In this document: piece after piece, positions 36,564 through 45,003 of the stretch
Layout: each line of letters opens with the position of its first letter
Numbering within the stretch: the first letter of the stretch is position 1
DNA from: Azorhizobium sp943371865
Lineage (GTDB): Bacteria; Pseudomonadota; Alphaproteobacteria; Rhizobiales; Xanthobacteraceae
NCBI RefSeq assembly: GCF_943371865.1
Contig: NZ_CALRWL010000033.1
Span: 1 to 64,000 of the forward strand
Direction: 5' to 3'
Length of the DNA: 64,000 nt
Made by a program: the position numbers and the translations under genes
Notes under the pieces: model-generated
What the model was told of the DNA's origin: nothing
The model's database searches: none
The model's input: only the letters and a program-made list of their open reading frames with translations

Positions 36564-38126
36564 TCAGCGGGACACGGCACTGCGGTGCCGTGTCGGCGCC
36601 GTTCGGGATGCGGGCTTGCGCGGTGCCACCCCCATCACTGCCCTGGTGATGCGGGCCAGATCCGCCGCCGCCGCGCGCAGGCGGTGCGGATCAAAGCCGG
36701 AATAGCCCAGCACCAGCCCCTGGCGCGGTGGCGCGGTCATATAGAGCGGGCTGACCGGCTTCACCACCAGCCCCCGGCCCCGCGCCGCTTCACTCACCAC
36801 CACGTCCGAGACCGCCACCGTGGGGCGGAAATGCAGCACCAATTGAATGCCGCAGTCCGGCACCTCGATCTCCACCAGATCGCCCATGTGCCGGGTGATC
36901 GCCTCCACCAGCACGTCGCGTGCCGCGCGATAGTGCTGGCGCATGCGACGGATATGGCTGGTGAGCAGCCCCTGGCGCATGAATTGCGCCGTCATCATCT
37001 GCGGCAGCGAGGGCGGGGACCGATCGCTCAGGAACCGCGCCCCGCGGAAGGCATCCACCAAAGCGGGCGGCACCACCGCAAAGCCGAGGCGAATGCCCGG
37101 AAACAGCACCTTGCTCAACGTGCCCACATAGACCACGCAGCCGGCCTGATCGAGCCCTTGCAGCGAGGCGAGAGGCGGGCCCGCATAGCGGAACTCGCTG
37201 TCGTAATCGTCCTCGATGATCCAGGCACCGGTCCGCGCCGCCCAGGCCAGCAGGTCGAGCCGCCGGGCCATGCTCATCACCGCGCCGGTGGGATATTGGT
37301 GCGAGGGGGTGATGTAGACCGCGCGGGCCTCTGGCGCCGCGGCAATGCCCGCCCCCACATCCAGGCCACCGTCATCTACTGGCACCGGCACCAGATGCGC
37401 GCCTGCCGCCGAAAGCGCCGCACGGGTGGCAAGATAGCCGGGATCCTCCACCCACACCGGATCGCCGGGGTTCAACAGGGTGCGGACAGACAGATCGATG
37501 GCCTGCTGCGCCCCCGACAGCACGATGACCTGATCGGCCTCGCATCGCACGGCGCGGGCGGCGCGAAGATATTCGGCGATCTGCTGGCGCAGGCCCACAT
37601 CACCGCTGGGGTCCGCATAGGCCAGATGGGCCGGATCGAACTGGCGCATCTGCGCGACGCCGATGCGCCGCCAGGCCTCCACCGTCTTGGCATCCACGGA
37701 GCAGCAGCCTGGGGCGAAGGGCACGGCGCCGGTCACGTCGATGCCGGCGCCGAAGTGGGCGTAGCGCCCGCCGGCCTGGGAGATCCGAGGGGGAGACGGG
37801 CTTTGCAATGCGTCCGGTCCATGCGCGGGCCGCACAATGGCGGCCGGCACGTCCTCGGCCACATAGGTGCCGGAGCCCTCCCGCCCCACCGCATAGCCCT
37901 CGGCCACCAATTGGTCATAAGCGGACACCACCGAGGTCCGAGAGACCTTGAGCCGCGTCGCCAGATCCCGGCTGGAGGGCAGCTTGCTGCCCGGTGCCAG
38001 CGTATTGGCAACAATGGCCTCCCTCAGCCGCAGGTAGATCTGGTGGAACAGTGGCCCCACGCCATCCGGCGGCAGGCTCACATGCAGCAGGTCGGACCAG
38101 TGGGAACGGGGGCCGGAGGGGGGCAT
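36564..38126 (-). CDS. MocR/PdxR-type regulator
   Basis: This 520-residue regulator has a GntR winged helix at about residues 25-92 (LPSSRDLATRLKVSRTSVVSAYDQLVAEGYAV) and an aminotransferase-like domain with PLP lysine Lys339 (GTLSKVLFPGIRLG). The closest known scheme is PdxR, which senses PLP to control vitamin B6 synthesis, but no pdxS/pdxT genes are here. It lies 138 bases upstream of the molybdopterin gene on the same strand. It is longer than the MocR protein at 6153 and not a close paralogue. Confidence 0.92.
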   Translation of the reverse strand: MPPSGPRSHWSDLLHVSLPPDGVGPLFHQIYLRLREAIVANTLAPGSKLPSSRDLATRLKVSRTSVVSAYDQLVAEGYAVGREGSGTYVAEDVPAAIVRPAHGPDALQSPSPPRISQAGGRYAHFGAGIDVTGAVPFAPGCCSVDAKTVEAWRRIGVAQMRQFDPAHLAYADPSGDVGLRQQIAEYLRAARAVRCEADQVIVLSGAQQAIDLSVRTLLNPGDPVWVEDPGYLATRAALSAAGAHLVPVPVDDGGLDVGAGIAAAPEARAVYITPSHQYPTGAVMSMARRLDLLAWAARTGAWIIEDDYDSEFRYAGPPLASLQGLDQAGCVVYVGTLSKVLFPGIRLGFAVVPPALVDAFRGARFLSDRSPPSLPQMMTAQFMRQGLLTSHIRRMRQHYRAARDVLVEAITRHMGDLVEIEVPDCGIQLVLHFRPTVAVSDVVVSEAARGRGLVVKPVSPLYMTAPPRQGLVLGYSGFDPHRLRAAAADLARITRAVMGVAPRKPASRTAPTRHRSAVSR

Positions 38127-38414
38127 GGGCGGCCTCGGATCAGGGTGTTCGCACGCAGATGGGCACGGTGAGCAAAAGGGCGGCGCGTTTCGCCGCCAAA
38201 ACCTGCGGGAAGAAAGACGCCGTGGATTGGCGCGTCGGCATCTGCCGAAGATGCTCTACGACGGCGCAGCCGTGAAGGGCAATGCGTACGCGTGCGGGCC
38301 TCAGCCTTCGCCGGCAAGAGGCGCGCCGTCCCGGGCCGGGAGGCGCATGTGCGGACGTCCTGCTTTAGGACACGCTGCCTACGCCGCCGAGGGCAAAGCG
38401 CCTCGCCAAACGCA
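38127..38414. other. Intergenic stretch without a gene
   Basis: This part of the 377-base gap between the MocR gene and the terminator of gcdH shows no convincing reading frame. GGCGGCGCG-TTT-CGCCGCC near 38180-38198 is a possible hairpin. Confidence 0.4.
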
Positions 38415-38449
38415 CATCGCCCGCCACGGCGGACACCGGGCGGGCGATG
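38415..38449 (-). terminator. Hairpin terminator downstream of gcdH
   Basis: CATCGCCCGCC (38415-38425) pairs with GGCGGGCGATG (38439-38449), an 11-base-pair stem with a 13-base loop, 55 bases beyond the gcdH stop codon. Confidence 0.65.
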
Positions 38450-38503
38450 GAGGATGGCAAGGTCGAGGACACGACGGTGCGCGACCGGCGCGCCCTCAGC
38501 CGA

Positions 38504-39697
38504 TCAAAAGAACGCCTGGAGGCCGGTGATCGCCCGCCCGATGATCAGGGCATGGATGTCGTGGGTGCCCTCATAGGTGTTCACGGTTTCCAGGTTGGCC
38601 GCATGGCGCATGACGTGGAATTCCGCCGAAATGCCGTTGCCGCCGTGCATGTCGCGGGCGACGCGGGCGATGTCGAGCGCTTTGCCGCAATTGTTGCGCT
38701 TGATGTAGGAGATGGTCTCCGGCGACAGCTCGCCGGCATCGAACAGCCGGCCGGCGCGCAGGCACGCCTGGAGGCCGAAGGCGATGTCGGTGGACATGTC
38801 CGCCAGCTTCTTCTGCACCAGCTGCGTCTGGGCCAGCGGGCGGCCGAACTGCTTGCGGTCCAGCGTATATTGGCGGGCAGCGGCCATGCAGGCCTCGGCG
38901 GCGCCCAGCGTGCCCCAGCCGATGCCATAGCGGGCGCGGTTCAGGCAGCCGAACGGACCCTTGAGGCCGGAGACGTTGGGCAGCAGGCTCTCTTCCGGCA
39001 CTTCCACGCCGTCGAGCACGATCTCGCCGGTGATGGAGGCGCGCAGCGACAGCTTGTTCTCGATCTTGGGGGTGGTGAAGCCCTTGGCGCCGCGCTCCAC
39101 CACGAAGCCGCGAATGGCATCGCCATGGGCGGCGGATTTCGCCCACACCACCGCCAGATCGGCGATGGGGGAATTGGTGATCCACATCTTGGCGCCGGTG
39201 AGGCGATAGCCGCCGTCGATCTTCTCCGCCTTGGTGCGCATGCCGCCGGGATCGGAGCCTGCATCCGGCTCGGTCAGGCCGAAGCAGCCCACCCACTCGC
39301 CGGTGGCGAGCTTGGGCAAATACTTCATGCGCTGCTCTTCGCTGCCATAGGCATAGATGGGGTGCATGACCAGGGAGGACTGCACGCTCATGGCCGAGCG
39401 ATAGCCGCTATCCACCCGCTCCACTTCGCGGGCGGCGAGGCCATAGGACACATAGCCCAGGCCGGCGCCGCCGTAGATCTCCGGAATGGTCACGCCGAGC
39501 AGGCCCAGTTCGCCCATCTCGTTCATGATCTCGCGGTCAAAGCGCTCATTCATATATGCCGAGGTCACGCGCGGCAGGAGCTTTTCCTGGGCATAATCGC
39601 GGGCGGTGTCCCGCACCATCCGCTCTTCTTCGGTGAGCTGGTCGTCGAAGCGGAAAGGGTCGGCCCAGTTGAAGGCCGGGGATGAAGCAGCGGACAC
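38504..39697 (-). CDS. gcdH: Glutaryl-CoA dehydrogenase
   Basis: This FAD enzyme oxidises and decarboxylates glutaryl-CoA to crotonyl-CoA in lysine, tryptophan and glutarate breakdown. The 397-residue protein has the glutaryl-CoA-specific segment VDSGYRSAMSVQSSLVM, the FAD motifs CFGLTEPDAGSDP and WITNSP, and the catalytic Glu376 in NTYEGTHDIHALIIGRAITG. GTG 39697 is the best start because AAAGGAG lies six bases upstream; in-frame ATG 39739 would add 14 residues and overlap the promoter of the TetR gene. No other glutarate genes are adjacent. The divergent TetR gene is the likely regulator. Confidence 0.95.
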   Translation of the reverse strand: MSAASSPAFNWADPFRFDDQLTEEERMVRDTARDYAQEKLLPRVTSAYMNERFDREIMNEMGELGLLGVTIPEIYGGAGLGYVSYGLAAREVERVDSGYRSAMSVQSSLVMHPIYAYGSEEQRMKYLPKLATGEWVGCFGLTEPDAGSDPGGMRTKAEKIDGGYRLTGAKMWITNSPIADLAVVWAKSAAHGDAIRGFVVERGAKGFTTPKIENKLSLRASITGEIVLDGVEVPEESLLPNVSGLKGPFGCLNRARYGIGWGTLGAAEACMAAARQYTLDRKQFGRPLAQTQLVQKKLADMSTDIAFGLQACLRAGRLFDAGELSPETISYIKRNNCGKALDIARVARDMHGGNGISAEFHVMRHAANLETVNTYEGTHDIHALIIGRAITGLQAFF

Positions 39698-39738
39698 TCT
39701 CGTCTCCTTTGGCGTACCGGTTGCAGTCCGGGATCGCA

Positions 39739-39766
39739 TTTACATTCCGCCCAGTCGGAATATAAT
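39739..39766 (+). promoter_or_regulatory. Promoter of the TetR gene with an operator palindrome
   Basis: TTTACA (39739-39744) and TATAAT (39761-39766) are a near-consensus -35/-10 pair with a 16-base spacer. ATTCCG-N6-CGGAAT (39744-39761), a perfect palindrome, fills the spacer, so a bound repressor would block RNA polymerase. The site is 43-60 bases before the TetR start and about 47 bases before gcdH. Confidence 0.75.
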
Positions 39767-39803
39767 GCAAGGGGATCGAGCAAATTTCTGTGGGGCGTGC
39801 GTC

Positions 39804-40508
39804 GTGGAGCCAAGCACCAAGCCATCCGGTCGCGTCGCCGCCGACCGTCGCCTCGGGCGCCCGCCCACCCGCGACGACCCGCGCGCGCAGATCCTGCTGC
39901 AGGCGGCCAAACTGTTCGCGGAGAAGGGCTATGCGGCCAGCTCCCTGAACGAGCTGGCGGCGGCGATGAACTATTCCAAGGGCGCGATCTACAACTACTT
40001 CGCCTCGAAGCAGGACATTTACGACGCCATCATCATCTTCACGCTGACCGGCCTCTATGAGGCCAGCGCGGCGGCGATCGATCCCAAGACCCCGCCCGCC
40101 GTGCAACTGCGGGCCTTCATGGTGGCGCACGCTCAGTTCCTGGCGGACAATTACGACAGCTTCGTCACCATGCTTGTGAGCTTCTCCGGCATGGCCAATA
40201 CCGAGTTGAAAGATGATGCGCTGAAGCTGCGCGATGCCCATGAGCGCCTGCTGCGCGGCATCATCGCCGCCGGCATCGCCGACGGCACCTTCCGCGCCGC
40301 CGACCCGGCCACGGTGGGCCGCGCGGTGCTCTCGCTGCTGAGCTGGATGGTGCGCTGGTTCAAGCCGGACGGCCGCAAGACGGCGGAACAGGTGGCCACC
40401 GAATATTGCGACCTCATGCTGCACGGTTTGACCGCGGCGGGGCCGTTCGAAGTGCCCGCGCCTGCCCCAAAGGCCAAGGCGCGCAAGGGGCAAACAGCCT
40501 CGGACTGA
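39804..40508 (+). CDS. TetR-family transcriptional regulator
   Basis: The 234-residue protein has the TetR helix-turn-helix at about residues 30-78 (FAEKGYAASSLNELAAAMNYSKGAIYNYFASKQDIY) and a C-terminal ligand domain. GTG 39804 is chosen because the alternative ATG 39765 overlaps the TATAAT box. The C-terminal tail is Pro/Ala/Lys-rich. It is divergent from gcdH and has a palindrome in its own promoter, so autoregulation plus control of gcdH is likely. A glutaryl-CoA or acyl-CoA ligand is a reasonable guess only. Confidence 0.92.
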   Translation: MEPSTKPSGRVAADRRLGRPPTRDDPRAQILLQAAKLFAEKGYAASSLNELAAAMNYSKGAIYNYFASKQDIYDAIIIFTLTGLYEASAAAIDPKTPPAVQLRAFMVAHAQFLADNYDSFVTMLVSFSGMANTELKDDALKLRDAHERLLRGIIAAGIADGTFRAADPATVGRAVLSLLSWMVRWFKPDGRKTAEQVATEYCDLMLHGLTAAGPFEVPAPAPKAKARKGQTASD

Positions 40509-40527
40509 GGCGTACCCGCCGGTCGGT

Positions 40528-40553
40528 CAGGGGCGCGCACCACGCGCACCCTG
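40528..40553. terminator. Hairpin between convergent TetR and hydantoinase genes
   Basis: CAGGGGCGCG (40528-40537) pairs with CGCGC-A-CCCTG (40543-40553), ten pairs with one bulged A and a five-base loop. It serves both convergent genes. Confidence 0.55.
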
Positions 40554-40556
40554 CCC

Positions 40557-42113
40557 TCAGGCGGCGTCGCGCACGTCCGGCTCGGCGATGGAGCCGGCCA
40601 CCCGCGCCCGTACCCGCAGGGCATTGCCCGGCAGATAGGCGATGGGCATATCTTCAACCTCGATGGTCTTGAGGCTGTCGCGGGCCGCGCCCGACTGCAC
40701 GGCACGGTCGGAGGCGATCTTCAGCGCGGCGGCGATGGCCTCGTCGCGGGAGAGATCGCGGAACACCTGATCGGCCTCCCCGCTCACCTGGGCGATGGCC
40801 GCGCCCACCGCATTGGCGCAGTCGCCGTGCGGCACCCGGATGATCTCCGAAACGCCCGCCAGGCGTTCCGGCACCAGGAAGGCGCCTCCACCCACCGCCA
40901 GCAGCGGCACGTCGCCGGCTTCGGTCTTCATGCGGTCCACATTCTCTTCCAACTGCCGGCGGGCATCCGCCAGCGCAGCCGTGATCATCGCCTTGGAGAG
41001 ACCGGCGACGCGGGAACGATCGCCGATGTCCAGGAGCCCCGCCGCCACCGCGATGTCGGTGGCGGTCAACCGGCTGCCGCCGAACACCAAGGCGTCCTGG
41101 GTCAGGCGATAGCCGACGCTCTGCGGGCCGACGCGCGCCGGATCGCCCTCCACATGGCTGCCGCCACCCAGACCAATGGACAGCAGGTCCGGCATGCGGA
41201 ACAAGGTGCGCACGCCGCCCACTTCCACCACCGAATTGGCCTCGCGCGGAAAGCCGTGGCGCAGCTGGCCGATGTCGCTGGTGGTGCCGCCCACATCCAC
41301 CACCATGGCATTGTCCAGCCCCGACAGATGGGCCGCGCCGCGCATGGAATTGGTGGCCCCGGACGCAAAGCTCATCACCGGAAACTGGGTGGCCACCTCC
41401 GCCTGCATCACGGTGCCGTCGTTCTGGGTCAGGAACAAAGGCGCGTCGATACCGCTGTCGGCAATGGCCTGCTGGAAGGCCGAAACGGTGGTCACCGCCA
41501 AGTCGCGCAAGGCGGCATTGAGCAGCGCCGCATTCTCCCGCTCCAGCAGGCCGATGCGGCCCAGTTCATGGGAGAGCGTGATCGCCACATCGGGGCAGAT
41601 CTCGCGCAGGATCTCGGCGGCATTGATCTCGCACGAGGGATCCAGCGGCGAGAAGATGGAGGAAATGGCCACCGAGCGCAGGCCGAGATCGCGGATCTGC
41701 CGCGCCGCCGCCCGCACGCCGGCGGTGTCCAGCGGCATGAACGGGCGGCCGTCATAATCATGGCCGCCTTCCAGCATGAATACCTGGCCGTTCACCTGGG
41801 TCGCCAGATCGCCGGGCCAATCGCAGAACGGCGGCAAGGACGCGCTGGCGGGCATGCCGAGGCGGATGGCGGCCACCGGCATCAGGTGGCGCCGCTGCAC
41901 CACCGCATTGATGAAATGGGTGGTGCCGATCACCACCGCATTCACCGGCCCGCGCGTGGCCGGATGCTCCCGCAGCGCCGACAAGGCATCGAGAATGCCC
42001 GAGGTGACATCCGCCGTGGTGGCGCGCTTGACAGAATGGATCACGGTGGCGTCGTCCAGCAGCACCGCATCCGTATTGGTGCCGCCCACATCTATGCCGA
42101 TACGTCGCATCAC
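40557..42113 (-). CDS. Hydantoinase/oxoprolinase N-terminal-type protein (HyuA/ACX-A family)
   Basis: This 518-residue protein has the ASKHA ATP-binding fold of hydantoinase A: GIDVGGTNTDAVLL at residues 6-19, a central VDVGGTTSDIG, and GLGGGSHVEGD. ATP-dependent members open five-membered lactam or hydantoin rings. It is shorter than fused 5-oxoprolinases and has no HyuB partner here. Instead it is paired with a DUF917 protein, whose stop abuts this start (GTG 42113 or ATG 42110). It is the last gene of the eight-gene operon. The substrate is not assigned. Confidence 0.9.
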   Translation of the reverse strand: MMRRIGIDVGGTNTDAVLLDDATVIHSVKRATTADVTSGILDALSALREHPATRGPVNAVVIGTTHFINAVVQRRHLMPVAAIRLGMPASASLPPFCDWPGDLATQVNGQVFMLEGGHDYDGRPFMPLDTAGVRAAARQIRDLGLRSVAISSIFSPLDPSCEINAAEILREICPDVAITLSHELGRIGLLERENAALLNAALRDLAVTTVSAFQQAIADSGIDAPLFLTQNDGTVMQAEVATQFPVMSFASGATNSMRGAAHLSGLDNAMVVDVGGTTSDIGQLRHGFPREANSVVEVGGVRTLFRMPDLLSIGLGGGSHVEGDPARVGPQSVGYRLTQDALVFGGSRLTATDIAVAAGLLDIGDRSRVAGLSKAMITAALADARRQLEENVDRMKTEAGDVPLLAVGGGAFLVPERLAGVSEIIRVPHGDCANAVGAAIAQVSGEADQVFRDLSRDEAIAAALKIASDRAVQSGAARDSLKTIEVEDMPIAYLPGNALRVRARVAGSIAEPDVRDAA

Positions 42114-43256
42114 TCAGGCTCCCCGGCCGGAGGCGCCGCTGGCGGGCTCCGCGGACGGCTGGAAAAGGGATTGGAACTCAAGGTCGTAGCCGAAGGCGCG
42201 CGGCCCCACATGCTCCAGCCCGCGCGGCGTGGTCAGCACGGCGGGGGACGGCAGAGCGATGACCGTGACCCGCTGGCCGTAGCGCACCGTCTCGGTGCCG
42301 ACGCCATTGCCATTGACGCTGTCGAGCACGCAGATCAGGTCCGGCGAGGTGGCGATAGCCTTGCCCTCGCGCCAGGCGACGATCCACTCATTCTGGAATG
42401 ACAGCTCCATCTGGCTGCCGCGATCATCGTCGAGCCCCTCCAACGTGGCGCTGCCGCGCAAAAACCCTTCGGTGGCGCGGCGGGCCACGTCCACCACCTT
42501 GCCGGTGAACAGCTTCAGCCCGCCCTCGCCGTCAATGATGGCGGCGACCGGGTCTTCATGGCGGCGATTGGCTTCCTGCACCGTGCGGCCGATGCGGATG
42601 GCGGCGGTGGTGGTGAAATGGATGCCCCAGTCCTTCACCTCGCGCCCGGTGCGGGGCGCCTTGCTGGTGGAAGCGATGGAGCCCATCTCCACGCAGATCT
42701 TGCGGCTGGCCCGCTCCATCCATTTCCAGCTTGGCACCTTGGTGACCACCGCCTCGATGCCGCGCGGATCATACAACGTGCAGGGATAAGGCTTGAGCCC
42801 GCCGATGGCCACGGAGGTCATCTGCGCCTCGGGGAAGGCGCGGCCCATGCAGTCCGCATCCACCACCGGAATGCCCAGCTCGGCCGCCGCCATCAGCGCC
42901 TGAATGCCGTTGCCGCCGCCGATCTCCACCGACATCACGGCCCGGAAGGTGAAGCCGTTGATCTCTTCCTGCATGCGCACCGCGCGGGCGGTGTTGCGGC
43001 TGTCGGCGAGACGCTCCTGCCCCACCAGAGGCGCGCCCATGTTGGAGACCACGGCGACCCAATCATCGTCCGCCAGATCCAGCGGCGACATCAATTGCAC
43101 CCGGCGGCCTTCCGCATAGAGCCGGCGCATATTGAGCAGGCCGAGATAGGGGCTGCCGCCGCCGCCGGTGCCCAGCACCCAGGCGCCGATGGCCAGAGCC
43201 TCGATCTCCTCGGCGGTGATCTCGCGCAGGGCGGGCGCCGTCATCTGCGCGCTCAC
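42114..43256 (-). CDS. DUF917 family protein
   Basis: The 380-residue protein has the DUF917 pattern: AWVLGTGGGGSPYLGLL near residues 20-36, VEIGGGNGIQALMAAAELGIPVVDADCMGRAFPE near 108-141, and a C-terminal DSVNGNGVGTETVRYGQRVTVIALP. Members are usually found beside hydantoinase A and are thought to act with it, but the reaction is not known to me. The start GTG 43256 overlaps the aroM-like stop (GTGA), so translation is coupled; ATG 43244 is an alternative. The acidic cluster VVDADCMGRAFPE could hold a metal, which is inference. Confidence 0.9.
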   Translation of the reverse strand: MSAQMTAPALREITAEEIEALAIGAWVLGTGGGGSPYLGLLNMRRLYAEGRRVQLMSPLDLADDDWVAVVSNMGAPLVGQERLADSRNTARAVRMQEEINGFTFRAVMSVEIGGGNGIQALMAAAELGIPVVDADCMGRAFPEAQMTSVAIGGLKPYPCTLYDPRGIEAVVTKVPSWKWMERASRKICVEMGSIASTSKAPRTGREVKDWGIHFTTTAAIRIGRTVQEANRRHEDPVAAIIDGEGGLKLFTGKVVDVARRATEGFLRGSATLEGLDDDRGSQMELSFQNEWIVAWREGKAIATSPDLICVLDSVNGNGVGTETVRYGQRVTVIALPSPAVLTTPRGLEHVGPRAFGYDLEFQSLFQPSAEPASGASGRGA

Positions 43257-43927
43257 GACACCAACTCCTCGACCATGCGGGCGGCGGTGGCGATGCCCAG
43301 CACCACCGGGCCACCATAGGAGCGGCGGACGCGGGCCTTGTTGGCGCTGGAATAGCCCATGCAGTCCATGACCACGAGGTCCGGCTTCAGCGCCGCCATC
43401 TCGCGCGCGGCGGCGTCCACCACCGTGTCGTCGGAGCCGGGCTGGAGGGTGACGCCCACCACTTCGACGCCGGCCCGCTCCCACTTCTTATGAATGAGCG
43501 CGCTCTGCTCAGCCAAGGGCGAGAACACGCCCAAGCGGCCCTTGGGCAGCACCGCTTCCACGAGGTTGTGCAGCACGGCGGAGGGCAGGATCACCAGCCC
43601 GTCGGTCTCGATATTGGGAAACTTGCCGGTGCAGGCGAGAAGCGTGACGCCCACGCCTTCCTCGACAAAGCGGCGGATCTGGGCGGCGGCGCGTTCTTCC
43701 ACCACATGCTTGCTCAGCCGCACCCCATCGCCATTGGGCAGCAAGGTGAACAGCGCGTCGCTGCCGTCGCGGGGGGGAATGGCGTCGATCTCGGCGCGGG
43801 TCATGCCGTCCAGCGCCCCGCGCAAATCGATCTCCATGCCGGGGGAGAGCACGGACGCGATCTCGGCGGCGATGCTGGGACGGGGGCTCTGGCCGATGAC
43901 GACCACGCCCATGCGTTTGTTGTCCAT
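43253..43927 (-). CDS. AroM family protein (Asp/Glu racemase-like)
   Basis: The 224-residue protein matches the AroM family, of unknown function. Two cysteines, Cys99 (LLACTGKF) and Cys189 (VVMDCMGY), sit in positions like the catalytic pair of aspartate/glutamate/hydantoin racemases, in which two cysteines act as opposed acid and base. The N terminus GVVVIGQSPRP is the family start. In E. coli, aroM lies near aroL with no shown role. Here it lies between the importer ATPase and DUF917, so a racemase or lyase step on the imported compound is likely. Confidence 0.88.
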   Translation of the reverse strand: MDNKRMGVVVIGQSPRPSIAAEIASVLSPGMEIDLRGALDGMTRAEIDAIPPRDGSDALFTLLPNGDGVRLSKHVVEERAAAQIRRFVEEGVGVTLLACTGKFPNIETDGLVILPSAVLHNLVEAVLPKGRLGVFSPLAEQSALIHKKWERAGVEVVGVTLQPGSDDTVVDAAAREMAALKPDLVVMDCMGYSSANKARVRRSYGGPVVLGIATAARMVEELVS

Positions 43928-43932
43928 GATGA

Positions 43933-45003
43933 TCAGTCCCTCAGGATCACGAGGTCCGCCGCGCTCCAGGCGAGCGACACCGCATCGCCGGGGGCAAAGG
44001 TCTGGCCGGACCCGTTGTTGGATTGCTGCGCCAGCACATGCCGGCCGCCGGAGAGCGCGATGCGGTAGAGCACGAAGCCGCCCTGGAAATTGGTGCTCTC
44101 CACCTGCCCGCCGGCGCAGGCATCGACGCTGGTCCCGGCAGAGAGGCGGATCTTCTCCGGCCGCAGCGCCACGGACAGCGCACCGGACGCGCTCGGCATC
44201 GCCGGCAAGGGGAACGACAGATCGGACGCCACGGCGAGGACGCCATCCCCGCTCGCCGTGCGCGAGATATCGCCGCGAAATAGATTGGTATCGCCGATGA
44301 AATCGGCCACGAAGCGGGTGGCCGGGCGATCATAGATCTCCACCGGCGTGCCCACCTGCTCCACCTTGCCACCATTCAGCACCGCGATGCGGTCCGACAT
44401 GGCCAGCGCCTCTTCCTGGTCGTGGGTCACGAACACCAAGGTGACGCCCAAAGTCTTCTGCAACTGCTTCAGCTCGAACTGCATGGACTGGCGCAATTTC
44501 TTGTCCAGCGCGCCCAAGGGCTCGTCGCACAGCAGCACGCGGGGCTCGATGACAATGGCCCGCGCCAGCGCCACCCGCTGCTGCTGGCCGCCGGAAAGCT
44601 GCGCGGGGCGGCGATCCTCGAAGCCGGTGAGCGCCACCATGGCCAGGGCCTCATCCACCTTGCGGGCGATCACGCTACGCGCCATTCCGCGCATGCGCAG
44701 GCCGAAGGCGACGTTCTCGCGCACCGTGCGGTGGGGGAACAAGGCATAGTTCTGGAACACCATGCCCATGTCGCGCTTGTGAGCCGGCACATGGGTGATG
44801 TCCGCCCCCGCCACGCGGATGACGCCTTCGGACGGGATCTCGAACCCGGCGATCATACGCAAGGTGGTGGTCTTGCCGCAGCCGGACGGGCCGAGGAGAG
44901 AGAAGAACTCTCCCTCCTCGATGGTCATGTGGATGTCGTCGACGGCGCGGGCGCCGCCGTCATAAGTCTTGGAGACGCCGCTCAATTCAATCCGCGCACT
45001 CAT
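43933..45003 (-). CDS. Polyamine-type ABC transporter ATP-binding protein
   Basis: The 356-residue ATPase has Walker A GPSGCGKTT at about residues 38-46, the signature LSGGQQQR at about 137-144, Walker B LLCDEPLGALD and a C-terminal TOBE domain. The start overlaps the binding-protein stop (ATGA at 45000-45003) and the gene ends five bases before the aroM-like gene. It is a paralogue of the ATPase at 112 but serves a separate importer. Confidence 0.94.
   Translation of the reverse strand: MSARIELSGVSKTYDGGARAVDDIHMTIEEGEFFSLLGPSGCGKTTTLRMIAGFEIPSEGVIRVAGADITHVPAHKRDMGMVFQNYALFPHRTVRENVAFGLRMRGMARSVIARKVDEALAMVALTGFEDRRPAQLSGGQQQRVALARAIVIEPRVLLCDEPLGALDKKLRQSMQFELKQLQKTLGVTLVFVTHDQEEALAMSDRIAVLNGGKVEQVGTPVEIYDRPATRFVADFIGDTNLFRGDISRTASGDGVLAVASDLSFPLPAMPSASGALSVALRPEKIRLSAGTSVDACAGGQVESTNFQGGFVLYRIALSGGRHVLAQQSNNGSGQTFAPGDAVSLAWSAADLVILRD

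Noticed and set aside
39765..40508. Start of the TetR gene at ATG 39765
   Set aside because: That ATG overlaps the TATAAT box, so it would not be in the transcript. GTG 39804 fits the promoter.
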